NCBI GenBank assembly: GCA_030065985.1
Contig: JASJCM010000003.1
Location: forward strand, 1-64,000
Reading direction: 5' to 3'
Length of the DNA: 64,000 nt
DNA from: Woeseiaceae bacterium
Lineage (GTDB): Bacteria; Pseudomonadota; Gammaproteobacteria; Steroidobacterales; Woeseiaceae
Positions 31,987 through 43,792 of this stretch are shown piece by piece. The first letter of the stretch is position 1. Each line of letters starts with the position of its first letter. The position numbers were made by a program, and so were the translations under genes. The notes beneath the pieces were generated by a model, which saw nothing but the letters and a program-made list of their open reading frames with translations, did no database searches and was not told the DNA's origin.

Positions 31987-33443
31987 GCGAAGTCCTCCGG
32001 GCACGCCGTGTGGAAATCAGTGACCTGCTGGTACGCGTGTGCGCAACGCAGCAGAGTACTTTCGTCGAAATGGTGGCCGACGAGATGCAGGCCAACGGGC
32101 AAGCCGTCAACGAATCCGCACGGTATCGACATGCCGGGAAAGCCGCCGAGGTTGGCGCCGATCGTGTAAATGTCATTGAGGTACATCGTGATCGGATCGT
32201 CGACTTTGTCACCGAGCTTGAATGCGGGCGTCGGTGCCGTCGGCCCCGCAATCACATCAACCTCTTCAAACGCGTTCTTGAAATCGTCGGCGATCAGATG
32301 ACGCACCTGTTGTGCCTTGAGGTAGTAAGCGTCGTAGTAGCCCGCCGACAGTACGTAGGTGCCCGTCATGATGCGGCGTTTCACTTCGTCGCCGAAGCCT
32401 TCGCCACGGCTACGGCAGTAGAGGTCGAGCAGATCTTCGGGATCGTCGGCACGATGGCCGAAACGCACGCCGTCGAAACGCGACAGGTTTGACGAGCATT
32501 CAGCCGGCGCCACGACGTAGTACGTTGGCACCGACAGGTCAATGTTGGGCATGTCGACTTCGACCACGGTTGCGCCGAGTGACTCGAGTACGGCGATCGC
32601 CTCCTTGATCCTGACACTGCAGTCGGCGTCGAGGCCTTCGTCGAAATGCTGGCGCACGAGACCGATCTTCAGACCCTCGATCGACTGGCCGAGCTCCGCA
32701 ACGTAGTCAGGAACGGGCTCATTGAGACAGGTCGAGTCGCGCTCGTCGAATCCGGCCATTACGCCGAGCAGGCGAGCAGCATCTTCGGCCGAGCGCGTAA
32801 TGACGCCCGCCTGGTCGAGACTCGAGGCAAACGCGATCATCCCGTAGCGCGAGACGCGGCCGTAGGTCGGCTTGATCCCAACGGTCCCTGTCAGCGCCGC
32901 AGGCTGGCGGATCGAACCGCCCGTATCCGTTGCAGTGGCCGCAGGCGCCAAACGCGCAGCAACGGCTGCCGCCGAACCACCCGACGAGCCACCAGGCGAA
33001 CGGTCGAGATCCCAGGGATTCCTGACGGGCCCGAAAAAGCTCGTCTCATTCGACGAGCCCATCGCAAATTCATCCATGTTCGCCTTGCCAAGGACGACAG
33101 CGCCCGCGGCGGCGAGTCGCTCGACGATCGTCGCATCGTAAGGCGATACAAAATTGTCCAGCATTCTGGAGCCGCAGGTCGTCTTGACGCCACGCGTACA
33201 GAAAATGTCTTTGTGCACGATCGGCAGGCCGTTCAGGACGCCACCCTCGCCGGCCGCGCGTGCCTGATCCGCGCGCTCGGCCGCGGCCAGCGCGTTATCG
33301 GACGTCACCGTGACGAAGGCATTGAGTTTCTCATCGTGCGCGGCAATGCGCTCGAGTAGCGACTGCGTCAGCTCAACCGACGAATACTCACCGCTGTCCA
33401 GACCGGCCGCGAGCTCGGTCAGTGTTTTCGCGTGCAGGTCCAT
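31983..33443 (-). CDS. gatA: Asp/Glu-tRNA amidotransferase subunit GatA
   Basis: Amidase signature [24 protein letters not shown]. Confidence 0.97.
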   Translation of the reverse strand: MDLHAKTLTELAAGLDSGEYSSVELTQSLLERIAAHDEKLNAFVTVTSDNALAAAERADQARAAGEGGVLNGLPIVHKDIFCTRGVKTTCGSRMLDNFVSPYDATIVERLAAAGAVVLGKANMDEFAMGSSNETSFFGPVRNPWDLDRSPGGSSGGSAAAVAARLAPAATATDTGGSIRQPAALTGTVGIKPTYGRVSRYGMIAFASSLDQAGVITRSAEDAARLLGVMAGFDERDSTCLNEPVPDYVAELGQSIEGLKIGLVRQHFDEGLDADCSVRIKEAIAVLESLGATVVEVDMPNIDLSVPTYYVVAPAECSSNLSRFDGVRFGHRADDPEDLLDLYCRSRGEGFGDEVKRRIMTGTYVLSAGYYDAYYLKAQQVRHLIADDFKNAFEEVDVIAGPTAPTPAFKLGDKVDDPITMYLNDIYTIGANLGGFPGMSIPCGFVDGLPVGLHLVGHHFDESTLLRCAHAYQQVTDFHTACPEDFA

Positions 33444-33730
33444 CACTCGATGACCTTCGGCACGAGATACAGCCCATCGGTCACCGACGGGGCATTTTCC
33501 TGGAATCGATCGCGTTCGTCGGACTCGATGACGGCATCCGGGCGCAGGCGCTGGGCCACGTCGAGCGGGTGCGCCATCGGTACAACGCCCTCGGTGTCGG
33601 CTTCGGACAGATGGTCGACGAAATCCACGATTCGAGAAAGCTTGTCGACGAGTTCGGCATGCTCTTCGGGCTTTAATTTGAGGCGGGCCAGCGTCGCGAT
33701 CTGCTGGACCTGGTCTTCAGTGAGTGACAC
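33443..33730 (-). CDS. gatC: Asp/Glu-tRNA amidotransferase subunit GatC
   Basis: [23 protein letters not shown]...[19 protein letters not shown]. Confidence 0.94.
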   Translation of the reverse strand: MSLTEDQVQQIATLARLKLKPEEHAELVDKLSRIVDFVDHLSEADTEGVVPMAHPLDVAQRLRPDAVIESDERDRFQENAPSVTDGLYLVPKVIE

Positions 33731-33851
33731 GGGGTTTTCCGGCCTGTTTCTGGGTTCTAGTCAGCGGTGTTTCGGGACCCGCGAAAGCGGGGACGCAATA
33801 ATACACGCCGCCTTGTGGAAAGTCGTGCGCATTGCTAGATTACGCCGTTAA

Positions 33852-34919
<1,068 letters not shown>

Positions 34920-34937
34920 TCTCCCCCACGCGGAACC

Positions 34938-35816
34938 ATGGTCGCGTCCCGGGGAAATAACAGCAGTCCAGCACGTATCCCGGCGCTGGGGCTCCGCGTC
35001 ATCGTTCTGATTCTCGTCAGCATCGTGCTGATGTACCTCGATCACCGCCAGAATCACCTTGACGGCATTCGCCGCGGTATCGGCGCAGCCGTGTATCCCG
35101 TGCGCCTCCTGGTCGATGCCCCGGTGCGCTTCTGGGCCTGGCTCGGTGAGTCGACGACCTCGCGTAACGAGCTGGAGCTCGAACTGGGGCGGCTGCAGGC
35201 GGAACGCCTGCTGACGAACGCGCGCCTGCAGCGCCTTACCGCGCTCGAAGCCGAGAATGCGAGGCTGCGCGCCCTGCTTGAGGCGCGTACGCGTGTGCGC
35301 GACGAAGTGCGCGTCGCGGAGATCATGGCCGTCGACGCGAATCCCTATGAGCACAATCTCGTGATCGATATCGGTACTCGCGACGGCGTCTACGACGGCC
35401 AGGCCATCGTGGACGCGAATGGCGTCGTCGGCCAGGTCATCGAAACGGGCATCATGACGTCGCAGGCCGTGCTCATCAGCGACGCCGACCACGCGCTCCC
35501 GGTCGAGGTAAACCGCAACGGGCTGCGCACGATCGCCGTCGGTACCGGCGAGATCGACAGACTCGACCTGCCCTTCCTGCCCAACAACGCGGACATTCGG
35601 GCAGGTGATCTGCTGGTGACTTCAGGCCTTGGCGGTGCATTCCCGTCCGGTTATCCGGTCGCCGTTGTCGATTCGGTCACGCGCATGCCGTCCGAACCGT
35701 TTGCAGACGTTTCCGCTACGCCATCAGCAGCGCTCGACCAGGTACGCGAGGTCATGCTCGTCTGGTCGGCGCCTCCCGTTGCGCCCGAGGACGACGTCGA
35801 GGAGGACAGCGAATGA
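34938..35816 (+). CDS. mreC: Rod shape-determining protein MreC
   Basis: One TM segment, coiled coil, VDANGVVGQVIETGIMTSQAVLISD. Confidence 0.92.
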   Translation: MVASRGNNSSPARIPALGLRVIVLILVSIVLMYLDHRQNHLDGIRRGIGAAVYPVRLLVDAPVRFWAWLGESTTSRNELELELGRLQAERLLTNARLQRLTALEAENARLRALLEARTRVRDEVRVAEIMAVDANPYEHNLVIDIGTRDGVYDGQAIVDANGVVGQVIETGIMTSQAVLISDADHALPVEVNRNGLRTIAVGTGEIDRLDLPFLPNNADIRAGDLLVTSGLGGAFPSGYPVAVVDSVTRMPSEPFADVSATPSAALDQVREVMLVWSAPPVAPEDDVEEDSE

Positions 35817-36298
35817 GCCGCGCCGAGCGCCGCCTGCCTGTACTCATCACGCTCCTCGTTGGCCTGATGCTGTCGATCATGCCGCTGCCCGATTCGGCCG
35901 AGCCTTTCCGGCCCGACTGGCTGGCATTGCTGCTGATCTTCTGGGCCATGCAGCTGCCGCGCAGCTGGAGCGTCGGCACGGCGTGGATCGTTGGGGTTGT
36001 CCTCGATGTCTCTTACGGCACGCTGCTCGGTCAACACGCCGTTGCGCTGTGTGTCATCGTCTTTATCACGGTGCGCTTCCACCTGTTAATGCGTGTATTC
36101 CCGCTATCTCAGCTCACGCTGACCGTGTTCGCACTCCTCGCCTTGTACCAGTTCATCCTGTTCTGGATAAACGGTGTTGCCGGTGTCACGGCGCCGTCCA
36201 TCACTTACTGGGCGCCGGTCATTACCGGTACCCTCCTCTGGCCGTTCTTCCACATGTTCCTCTCTGGCATCCGGTTCCGGCCGTCCTCCGGAGCCTAG
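35813..36298 (+). CDS. mreD: Rod shape-determining protein MreD
   Basis: Multi-pass 161-aa protein, overlaps mreC stop. Confidence 0.87.
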   Translation: MSRAERRLPVLITLLVGLMLSIMPLPDSAEPFRPDWLALLLIFWAMQLPRSWSVGTAWIVGVVLDVSYGTLLGQHAVALCVIVFITVRFHLLMRVFPLSQLTLTVFALLALYQFILFWINGVAGVTAPSITYWAPVITGTLLWPFFHMFLSGIRFRPSSGA

Positions 36299-36303
36299 AC
36301 GAC

Positions 36304-38199
36304 GTGGCCAGCCTGCTTTCGCCAATCAAGGACGTCCACTCCGAACGTCGCCTGTTCATCGCCCGCGTCATCCTGTCATCCGTCGTATCCGTGCTGCTGC
36401 TTGGATTCGTGATCGTCAGGCTCGTGCAGCTGCAGGTCGTCGATCACGAGCTGTTCGCTGAGAAGTCGCAGGGCAACCGTGTCCGCATCGAACCCGTGCC
36501 GCCAATTCGCGGCCTCGTGTTCGATCGAAATGGGCGCGTCATTGCCGAGAACCTGCCCGCCTACCAGTTGGAGCTGATTCCGGAGCAGGTGGGCGATATT
36601 GATGACACGCTGTCGCGGCTTTCCGGGCTCGGGCTCATCGAGGAAGAGGAAATACCCCGCTTCAAGGAGCTCAGCCGCAGCGGGCCCCGATTCAAACCGG
36701 TCACGCTCAAATTCCGGCTGACTGACGAGGAAATCGCCAACTTCGCGATTCAGCGCCCGCGTTTCCCGGGCGTCGATTTTCGCCCGCGCCTCGTGCGCCA
36801 TTACCCCAACGGGTCGGCGGTGGCGCATGCCGTAGGGTATGTCGGTGCATTGAGCACTGACGATCTGGAGCGCCTCGACCCTGCCGCCTACGCCGGCACA
36901 TCCCACACGGGGAAGACCGGTGTCGAGAACGCTTTCGAGGCAGACTTGCATGGCGACGCCGGCTACCGTCACCTGATTACCAATGCTCGCGGCCGTCAGA
37001 TTCCGAGCAACACGAGCGAGCTTCTCGACACGCTGCCCGATGACCTGACTCCGGAACCCGGCGATAACGTCTACCTGAGCCTCGATCTTGACCTCCAGCT
37101 TGTCGCGACCCAGGCATTCGAAGGACGCCGTGGCGCGCTCGTCGCGCTGAACCCGAACACCGGAGAAATTCTCGCGCTTGTCAGTGCGCCATCGTTCGAT
37201 CCAAACCTGTTCGCCGTTGGTATGAGTACCTCGCAGTATCGCGAGCTCAGTGAGAACCCGGACCGGCCCCTCTTCAACCGCGCCGTGCGCGGCGCTTATC
37301 CGCCGGGCTCGACGATCAAGCCGATGCTCGCGCTGGCGGCGCTCGAAACTGGCGCAACGAACCTGACACGCAAGAGCTTTTGCCGTGGCTTCTTTCAACT
37401 GCCCGGTGACGATCATCGCTACCGCGACTGGAAACCCGAGGGTCACGGTCCTGTCGATATTAGCGATGCTATTTCGCAATCCTGCGACGTGTACTTCTAC
37501 GAGATCAGCGTGGACATCGGTATTGATGCCATGCATGACTACCTCTCGCGATTCGGGCTCGGGATGCAGACAGGTATCGACACCGGTGGCGAACATGAAG
37601 GGCTCGTCCCTTCGAGGGAATGGAAGCGGCGGTCATTCCGTGACCGCGATGACAAGCGCTGGTATCACGGCGAAACCGTTATCGCTTCGATCGGCCAGGG
37701 CTACATGCTGGCCACACCGCTGCAGCTCGCTAACGCGATCGCGGCCGTCGGGACGCGCGGCAAGCGTTTCAAACCTTACATTGTTGCCGCGGTCGAGGAT
37801 CCGCTGACGAGTTCACGCCACCTGACGCAGCCGCAGCCGCTGCCCGATGTAGAGATCAGCAGCGACTTCTACTGGGACAATGTCATCAACGCGATGAATG
37901 ACGTGCTGCAAGGTGAGCGTGGGACGGCGCGTGCCGTCGGTTACGGCGCCCCGTACCGCATGGCCGGCAAGAGCGGTACGGCGCAAGTCATTACGGTCGC
38001 CCAGGACGAAGAGTACGACGAGCTGGAACTCGAGGAGCGCCAGCGAGATCACGCCTTGTTTGTATCGTTTGCGCCGCTCGATGACCCGCAGATCGCCGTC
38101 GCGCTCATTGTAGAAAACGGCGAGAGCGGCAGTAATGTCGCCGCGCCGATTGCCAGAACCGTGATGGACGCGTGGCTGGGGTACGACGATGCGCCTTAG
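36304..38199 (+). CDS. mrdA: Penicillin-binding protein 2
   Basis: VPPIRGLVFDRNGRVIAENLPAYQLELIPEQ; GAYPPGSTIKPM; GKSGTAQV; GTG start at 36304. Confidence 0.95.
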   Translation: MASLLSPIKDVHSERRLFIARVILSSVVSVLLLGFVIVRLVQLQVVDHELFAEKSQGNRVRIEPVPPIRGLVFDRNGRVIAENLPAYQLELIPEQVGDIDDTLSRLSGLGLIEEEEIPRFKELSRSGPRFKPVTLKFRLTDEEIANFAIQRPRFPGVDFRPRLVRHYPNGSAVAHAVGYVGALSTDDLERLDPAAYAGTSHTGKTGVENAFEADLHGDAGYRHLITNARGRQIPSNTSELLDTLPDDLTPEPGDNVYLSLDLDLQLVATQAFEGRRGALVALNPNTGEILALVSAPSFDPNLFAVGMSTSQYRELSENPDRPLFNRAVRGAYPPGSTIKPMLALAALETGATNLTRKSFCRGFFQLPGDDHRYRDWKPEGHGPVDISDAISQSCDVYFYEISVDIGIDAMHDYLSRFGLGMQTGIDTGGEHEGLVPSREWKRRSFRDRDDKRWYHGETVIASIGQGYMLATPLQLANAIAAVGTRGKRFKPYIVAAVEDPLTSSRHLTQPQPLPDVEISSDFYWDNVINAMNDVLQGERGTARAVGYGAPYRMAGKSGTAQVITVAQDEEYDELELEERQRDHALFVSFAPLDDPQIAVALIVENGESGSNVAAPIARTVMDAWLGYDDAP

Positions 38200-39328
38200 C
38201 GATACGCAGCGACTCATCGCACCAAAGTCCGCGCCACTAAATGACTTCGCGCGCCTAATGCGCAAGCTGCACGTAGACGGGCCGCTGCTCGTCGGTCTTC
38301 TGCTGATCTGCGGCCTCGGGTTGTTCGTCCTGTATAGCGCCGTTGGTGAAAGTAACCGGCTGCTCATGAACCAGGTCGTGCGCCTCGGCGTCGCGTTCGT
38401 CGCGATGCTGATCGTCGCGCAGCTTCCGCCAGGGTTCCTGCGCCGCTGGACACCCTGGGGTTATATGCTCGGCCTTTTACTGCTCGTCCTCGTGCTGTTC
38501 AAGGGCGAAGTCGGACAGGGCGCGCGGCGCTGGCTCGACATCGGCATCCGCTTCCAGCCGTCGGAGGCCATGAAGCTCGGCGTGCCGATGATGGCTGCAT
38601 GGTTCCTGCACGACAGACAGATTCCGCCGAAGCTCGGACACATCGCGATTATCGCGGTCATGATCGTTGTGCCTACCATCCTGATCGCCCGGCAACCGGA
38701 TCTCGGCACGTCGCTGCTAATCGCGGCATCGGGAATCATCGTCATCATTCTGGCCGGCATGTCATTCCGCCTGATTGTCGGCCTGGGCATCGCCGCAATC
38801 CCGGGCGCACTCGTGCTCTGGAATTTCATGAAGGACTATCAGAAGCAGCGCGTCCTGACGCTGCTCGACCCGGACAGTGACCCGCTTGGCGCGGGCTACA
38901 ACATTATTCAATCGAAAATCGCGATCGGCTCCGGCGGCACCTTCGGCAAAGGCTGGACGAACGGGTCCCAGGCCCAGCTCGAATTCCTGCCGGAACGCGA
39001 CACGGATTTCATTTTTGCGGTGCTTGGCGAGGAATTCGGGCTGCTCGGTGCGCTGACGCTGCTCGTCCTGTACATGTTCGTGATCGCACGCGGCCTGTAT
39101 ATCGCGGTGCAGGCACACGACACCTATTCCCGCTTGCTCGCCGGGTCTATCAGCCTGACGTTCATGGTCTACGTCTTCGTCAACACCGCGATGGTGACCG
39201 GACTCGTACCGGTCGTCGGGGTGCCGCTGCCGCTGGTCAGTTTTGGCGGCACGTCGATGGTGACGCTGATGGCTGGTTTCGGTATTCTCATGTCCATTCA
39301 CTCGCACCGGAAACTGTTGCCGCACTGA
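38189..39328 (+). CDS. rodA: Rod shape-determining protein RodA
   Basis: SEDS family: QPDLGTSLLI, FLPERDTDFIFAVLGEEFG, VGVPLPLVSFGGTSMV. Confidence 0.96.
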   Translation: MRLSDTQRLIAPKSAPLNDFARLMRKLHVDGPLLVGLLLICGLGLFVLYSAVGESNRLLMNQVVRLGVAFVAMLIVAQLPPGFLRRWTPWGYMLGLLLLVLVLFKGEVGQGARRWLDIGIRFQPSEAMKLGVPMMAAWFLHDRQIPPKLGHIAIIAVMIVVPTILIARQPDLGTSLLIAASGIIVIILAGMSFRLIVGLGIAAIPGALVLWNFMKDYQKQRVLTLLDPDSDPLGAGYNIIQSKIAIGSGGTFGKGWTNGSQAQLEFLPERDTDFIFAVLGEEFGLLGALTLLVLYMFVIARGLYIAVQAHDTYSRLLAGSISLTFMVYVFVNTAMVTGLVPVVGVPLPLVSFGGTSMVTLMAGFGILMSIHSHRKLLPH

Positions 39329-40338
39329 TGACAATTCGCCTACTCGCAGTCGCTGCAATCCTCTTCGTTTCCGTCTCCTGCTCGCAAGCTGCCGAAGACG
39401 CGCACGTCGATGTGACGCGCCCGAATGTCGCTGCGTTCATCGATGAGATGGTCGACGAGCACGGCTTTGACCGTGACGCGCTTGCCGCAACGCTGGGCAA
39501 GGCGAAGATCAAGCAGTCAATCATTCGCAAGATCTCGACGCCCGCTGAAAAGAAACTCTCCTGGGGTGAGTACCGCGAGATCTTCATAACGAAAGAGCGT
39601 ATTCGCGCGGGCACGGAATTCTGGCTCGAGAATCGCGAGATGCTCGAACGTATACAAAAGGAAACCGGCGTTTCGGTCGAAATGATTGTCGGCATTATCG
39701 GCGTCGAAACCTACTACGGTCGGATCACGGGCAGGGACCGGGTTATCGATGCACTATCGACGCTGGCGTTCGACTACCCTCCTCGGCAGAAATTCTTCCG
39801 CAACGAGCTGGTGCAGTTTCTGATCCTCGCGCGCGAGGAGGAACTCGACGCGACGTCACCGGTTGGCTCCTACGCAGGCGCGATGGGCAGGCCGCAGTTC
39901 ATGCCATCGAGCTTCCGCGCCTACGCCGTTGACGCAACGGGCGACGGGAAGCGCGATATCTGGAACAACTGGGCAGACGTCGCAGGCAGCGTCGCCAATT
40001 ACTTCGTCGAGCACGGCTGGCAGTCGGGTGAGGAAGTTACCTCGCCAGCCACACTCGGCAGCCGTTGGGCAGGTGACGTGCCCACGCCTCGCAACACGTT
40101 GACACCGACGGAAACCGTCGAGTCTCTGAGCAACAAGGGTGTTGTGTTCGCAACCGACCTGGCCGACGACAGCAAGACCGAGCTGCTTACGTACGAGGGT
40201 GACAACGGCACCGAACACTGGGTCGGCTTCCACAATTTCTTCGTCATTACGAAGTACAACCGCAGCGTCATGTACGCGCTGGCTGCCCACCAGCTTGGCC
40301 AGGAGATCGCCCGCGAGGTAGCGGCCGATGCGGGCTAG
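39328..40338 (+). CDS. mltB: Membrane-bound lytic murein transglycosylase B
   Basis: IVGIIGVETYYGRITGRDRVIDALSTLAFDYPPR...GSYAGAMGRPQFMPSSFR. Confidence 0.94.
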   Translation: MTIRLLAVAAILFVSVSCSQAAEDAHVDVTRPNVAAFIDEMVDEHGFDRDALAATLGKAKIKQSIIRKISTPAEKKLSWGEYREIFITKERIRAGTEFWLENREMLERIQKETGVSVEMIVGIIGVETYYGRITGRDRVIDALSTLAFDYPPRQKFFRNELVQFLILAREEELDATSPVGSYAGAMGRPQFMPSSFRAYAVDATGDGKRDIWNNWADVAGSVANYFVEHGWQSGEEVTSPATLGSRWAGDVPTPRNTLTPTETVESLSNKGVVFATDLADDSKTELLTYEGDNGTEHWVGFHNFFVITKYNRSVMYALAAHQLGQEIAREVAADAG

Positions 40339-41185
40339 CCTCCCGCTCCTGACACTAACGCTGGTCGCCGTCGCCGGCTGTGGCGGCAGCAAGGTACGAG
40401 GCGACGGTCCGCCGTCGGGCAGCGTGAGCATTCCCGACCTTCCCGGCGATGCCGTGCCAAGACCCGAACCACGTAGCAGGTACGGCAATGGACCCGTCTA
40501 CGAGGTGCTGGGCAAGCGCTACACCGTGATGAACACGGCAAGGGACTACCAGGAACGCGGCGTCGCGTCCTGGTACGGCAAAAAGTTTCACGGCAATCTG
40601 ACGTCGAATCGCGAGACGTACAACATGTACGCGATGACGGCAGCGCACAAGACGCTGCCGTTGCCGACCTACGTGCGTGTGCGCAACCTGCGTAACGACA
40701 AGTCTGTCGTCGTGCGCGTCAACGACCGCGGCCCGTTCGTCCACAATCGCATCATCGACCTCTCTTATGCCGCGGCGCTCAAGCTCGACATGGTCCAGGA
40801 CGGTACGAGCCTGGTGGAGGTCACGGCCATCAACTTCGACGAGCCGGCGGGTCCCCGACCAACCCGATCGACTGGCGTCGGCAAAACGCCTCCCGCAGCC
40901 GGCACCGAACCCGACCCGGTCGACAGCAAACCGACTCCTTCGATTACGTCGAACCTCGTCTATGTGCAGGTTGGCGCGTTTGGCGACCGCGCAAACGCAG
41001 AGCGTCGCCTTGGCGCCCTGTCGCTGGCTGGCATCGAGAAGGCCTTCATTCACGAGGAACGCGCGCCGGAGCGGACGCTGTACCGCGTGCGCATCGGTCC
41101 CGTGGACGACGTGATCCAGTACGACATCCTGGTCGAGGAACTCGAGAACATCGGTATCATCGATCCATACCTAATTACCGAATAG
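40328..41185 (+). CDS. rlpA: Septal ring lytic transglycosylase RlpA with SPOR domain
   Basis: Lipobox VAGCGG; GVASWYGKKFHGNLTSNRETYNMYAMTAAHKTLPLPTYVRV; C-terminal SPOR-like VQVGAFGDRANAERRL. Confidence 0.92.
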   Translation: MRASLPLLTLTLVAVAGCGGSKVRGDGPPSGSVSIPDLPGDAVPRPEPRSRYGNGPVYEVLGKRYTVMNTARDYQERGVASWYGKKFHGNLTSNRETYNMYAMTAAHKTLPLPTYVRVRNLRNDKSVVVRVNDRGPFVHNRIIDLSYAAALKLDMVQDGTSLVEVTAINFDEPAGPRPTRSTGVGKTPPAAGTEPDPVDSKPTPSITSNLVYVQVGAFGDRANAERRLGALSLAGIEKAFIHEERAPERTLYRVRIGPVDDVIQYDILVEELENIGIIDPYLITE

Positions 41186-41232
41186 CCGCGTACAATACGC
41201 GCCCGAAGCCAATACCCGATTTACGAGGCCCC

Positions 41233-42378
41233 ATGTCGCAGCGTCTGTCTTTTGTTTTCGCTCTCTTAGCTTTTCTCTTAATTTCAAATAGTTACGCTCA
41301 GGGACAAATGCCGGTCCCGGCACCGCCGATCATCGGTGCCAAGAGCTATCTCGTTATCGATGCGACGACGGGCCATGAACTGGCGACACTCGACCCCGAT
41401 GTGGCGCTCGCGCCGGCGAGCCTGACCAAGCTCATGACGGCTTACGTCGTCTTCAAGGCACTGAAGCAGGGCCAGATCCAGCTTCAGGACGAAACGACTA
41501 TCTCGGAAAAGGCCTGGCGCACGGAAGGCTCACGCATGTTTGTCGAAGTTGGCAAACGCGTGAAAATTGAGGACCTCCTCCTCGGCATGATCGTCCAGTC
41601 GGGCAATGATGCGAGCGTGGCGCTTGCCGAGCACATTGCCGGCACCGAAGACGTGTTTGCCCAGATGATGAACCAGTATGCGTCGCAACTCGGCATGCTC
41701 TCGAGCAGTTTCCGCAATGCGACCGGACTGCCGGCGGAGGGCCATGTGACGACGGCGCGTGACCTTGCGACACTGGCGCGCGCGATTATCGAGGAGTTCC
41801 CGGAGTACTACGCATGGTATGCCGTCAAGGAATACACGTTTAACGACATCAAGCAGCCGAATCGCAACCGTCTGTTGTGGCGTGACGCATCGGTCGATGG
41901 TCTGAAGACTGGCCATACCGATGACGCGGGCTATTGCCTCGTCTCGTCGGCCAGTCGCGACGGCATGCGCATCATTTCGGTTGTTATGGGCACGTCCAGC
42001 GACAAGGCGCGCAGCGATGGCAGCCAGGCTTTGATTAATTATGGTTACCGCTTCTTCGAGACGCGCTTGTTGTACAAGGCTGGCGAGGAAGTAACGACTG
42101 CGCGCGTGTGGAAATCGGCAAACGAGACATCGCGCCTCGGCGTTCTCGAAGACCTCTACATAACAGTGCGACGCGGCGCTTACGATCAGCTCGAGTCGAC
42201 ACTGGACATTCCCGCTATCGTCGAGGCTCCGCTCTCGACCGGGCAGCCAATCGCTGAATTGCGTATCAGCCTGGGCAACAGCGAAGTCCTTCGCACGCCG
42301 CTGCGCGCGCTCGATGACAACCCCACGGGTTCGATGTGGCAGCGCATGCGCGACGGCGTGAGTCTCTGGTTCGAGTAA
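41233..42378 (+). CDS. dacA: D-alanyl-D-alanine carboxypeptidase (PBP5/6-like)
   Basis: PASLTKLMTAYVV, SGNDAS, DGLKTGHTDDAGYCL. Confidence 0.94.
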   Translation: MSQRLSFVFALLAFLLISNSYAQGQMPVPAPPIIGAKSYLVIDATTGHELATLDPDVALAPASLTKLMTAYVVFKALKQGQIQLQDETTISEKAWRTEGSRMFVEVGKRVKIEDLLLGMIVQSGNDASVALAEHIAGTEDVFAQMMNQYASQLGMLSSSFRNATGLPAEGHVTTARDLATLARAIIEEFPEYYAWYAVKEYTFNDIKQPNRNRLLWRDASVDGLKTGHTDDAGYCLVSSASRDGMRIISVVMGTSSDKARSDGSQALINYGYRFFETRLLYKAGEEVTTARVWKSANETSRLGVLEDLYITVRRGAYDQLESTLDIPAIVEAPLSTGQPIAELRISLGNSEVLRTPLRALDDNPTGSMWQRMRDGVSLWFE

Positions 42379-42381
42379 CGC

Positions 42382-42645
42382 ATGTCCGAAGCGTCGGCAA
42401 TCGAGTTTCCGTGCCAGTTCCCCATCAAGATGATGGGTCGCGATACACCTGAGTTTCGCGCCACAGCGCGAGCGCTGGTCGAGAAGCACGCCGGTCCCGT
42501 GGCCGATGATGCGGTGCAGGCTGCGCTGAGCCGCAATGCGCGCTTCGTGTCAGTTACCGTAACCATCACCGCCGAGAGCCAGGAGCAGCTCGACAGTATC
42601 TACCGGGACGTCACGTCTCACGACGACGTTCTCATGGCGCTGTGA
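42382..42645 (+). CDS. ybeD: YbeD/DUF493 family protein
   Basis: EFPCQFPIKMMGRD...FVSVTVTITAESQEQLDSIYRDVTSHDDVLMAL. Confidence 0.9.
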   Translation: MSEASAIEFPCQFPIKMMGRDTPEFRATARALVEKHAGPVADDAVQAALSRNARFVSVTVTITAESQEQLDSIYRDVTSHDDVLMAL

Positions 42646-43253
42646 AGACCAGCTTCCTCGGTCGCGAAGACTACGTGCCGCTATGGCACGCGATGCAGGC
42701 TTTCACCGACGAACGCGACGAGTCGACGCCCGACGAAATCTGGTTTTGCGAGCACCCGCCCGTTTTTACGATGGGCCTGAACGCGGCTGAAGAACACTTG
42801 CTCGCACCCGGCGATATTCCTGTCGTGCAGATCGACCGCGGCGGCCAGGTCACTTTTCACGGGCCGGGGCAGCTCATGGTCTACCCGTTGATCGACATCC
42901 GGCGAGCCGGCATCGGCGTGCGCACGCTGGTCACGGCACTGGAGCAGAGCGTCGTGGACCTTGTCGCCGAATTCGGAATCGACGCGGCTGCAAAGCCCGA
43001 GGCCCCCGGGGTTTACGTAAACAACGACAAGCTGGCGAGCGTCGGCTTGAGGATTCGACGTGGGTCGAGCTTTCACGGCATGGCCCTGAATGTCGATGCC
43101 GACCTCGAACCTTTCTCAAGAATCAATCCCTGCGGCTACAAGGGACTTGAAATGACGGACCTCAAAGCGCTCGGCATCAACCTTGATCTTGAACAGACCG
43201 CTGACAGGTTGCTACCGCATTTCCTGCGACACCTTGGGCTCGATGTCGAATGA
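42642..43253 (+). CDS. lipB: Octanoyltransferase LipB, GTG start
   Basis: RGGQVTFHGPGQLMVYPLID...SFHGMALNVDADLEPFSRINPCGY. Confidence 0.95.
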   Translation: MKTSFLGREDYVPLWHAMQAFTDERDESTPDEIWFCEHPPVFTMGLNAAEEHLLAPGDIPVVQIDRGGQVTFHGPGQLMVYPLIDIRRAGIGVRTLVTALEQSVVDLVAEFGIDAAAKPEAPGVYVNNDKLASVGLRIRRGSSFHGMALNVDADLEPFSRINPCGYKGLEMTDLKALGINLDLEQTADRLLPHFLRHLGLDVE

Positions 43254-43317
43254 AGATGCCAGCCATCGACATTGGGCTTCTAATCGCGCCGCCTGGATTT
43301 AACTGACTCGGGCTTGT

Positions 43318-43713
43318 TTACAACCAGGCGTGCTGCATCGGCAGTTCATTCGAGAACCTGATCGAGCCGCGCAGCAGCCGATACGCCAGCCACGGCAGGA
43401 ACAGGTAAGAGCCGCCAAGCAGAGCGAACGTGGCGACTATCGAAATCGGCGAATCGTTGTTGACGCCGCTGAGTCCGACAAACAGAAGGATGATCGCAAT
43501 CGGTATCGCGAGGATCGTAACGCTGGCCGTGACCAGCTGCCACGAGACGTGCGAATAGATATCGCGGTTCAGAATACGCTTGCGTATCCAGAGCAGATAC
43601 AACGCTGACGCGACGATTGCCGGCGGCCACAGCAGCGTGCACCACTGAACGGCATAGCCCCAGTGCACCAGCTTTTCCTGTTCCTTAATGCTGCTCAATG
43701 AATACGCGCCCAA
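43318..43713 (-). CDS. Small multi-pass membrane protein
   Basis: 131-aa ORF with several hydrophobic segments. Confidence 0.6.
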   Translation of the reverse strand: MGAYSLSSIKEQEKLVHWGYAVQWCTLLWPPAIVASALYLLWIRKRILNRDIYSHVSWQLVTASVTILAIPIAIILLFVGLSGVNNDSPISIVATFALLGGSYLFLPWLAYRLLRGSIRFSNELPMQHAWL

Positions 43714-43792
43714 AACGATCGCAGTCGGGACATACTAGGCAGGACATTGTTTGCCCGCTGCCGATGGCGTCACACTTGCAGGAAGTGTGTGT

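Noticed and set aside
33776-33791. CCCGC-GAAA-GCGGG hairpin between gatC and mreB
   Set aside because: Short stem in a divergent promoter region with no tail; insufficient to call a regulatory RNA or terminator.
36376-37596. 406-aa minus-strand ORF
   Set aside because: Antisense to mrdA (PBP2).
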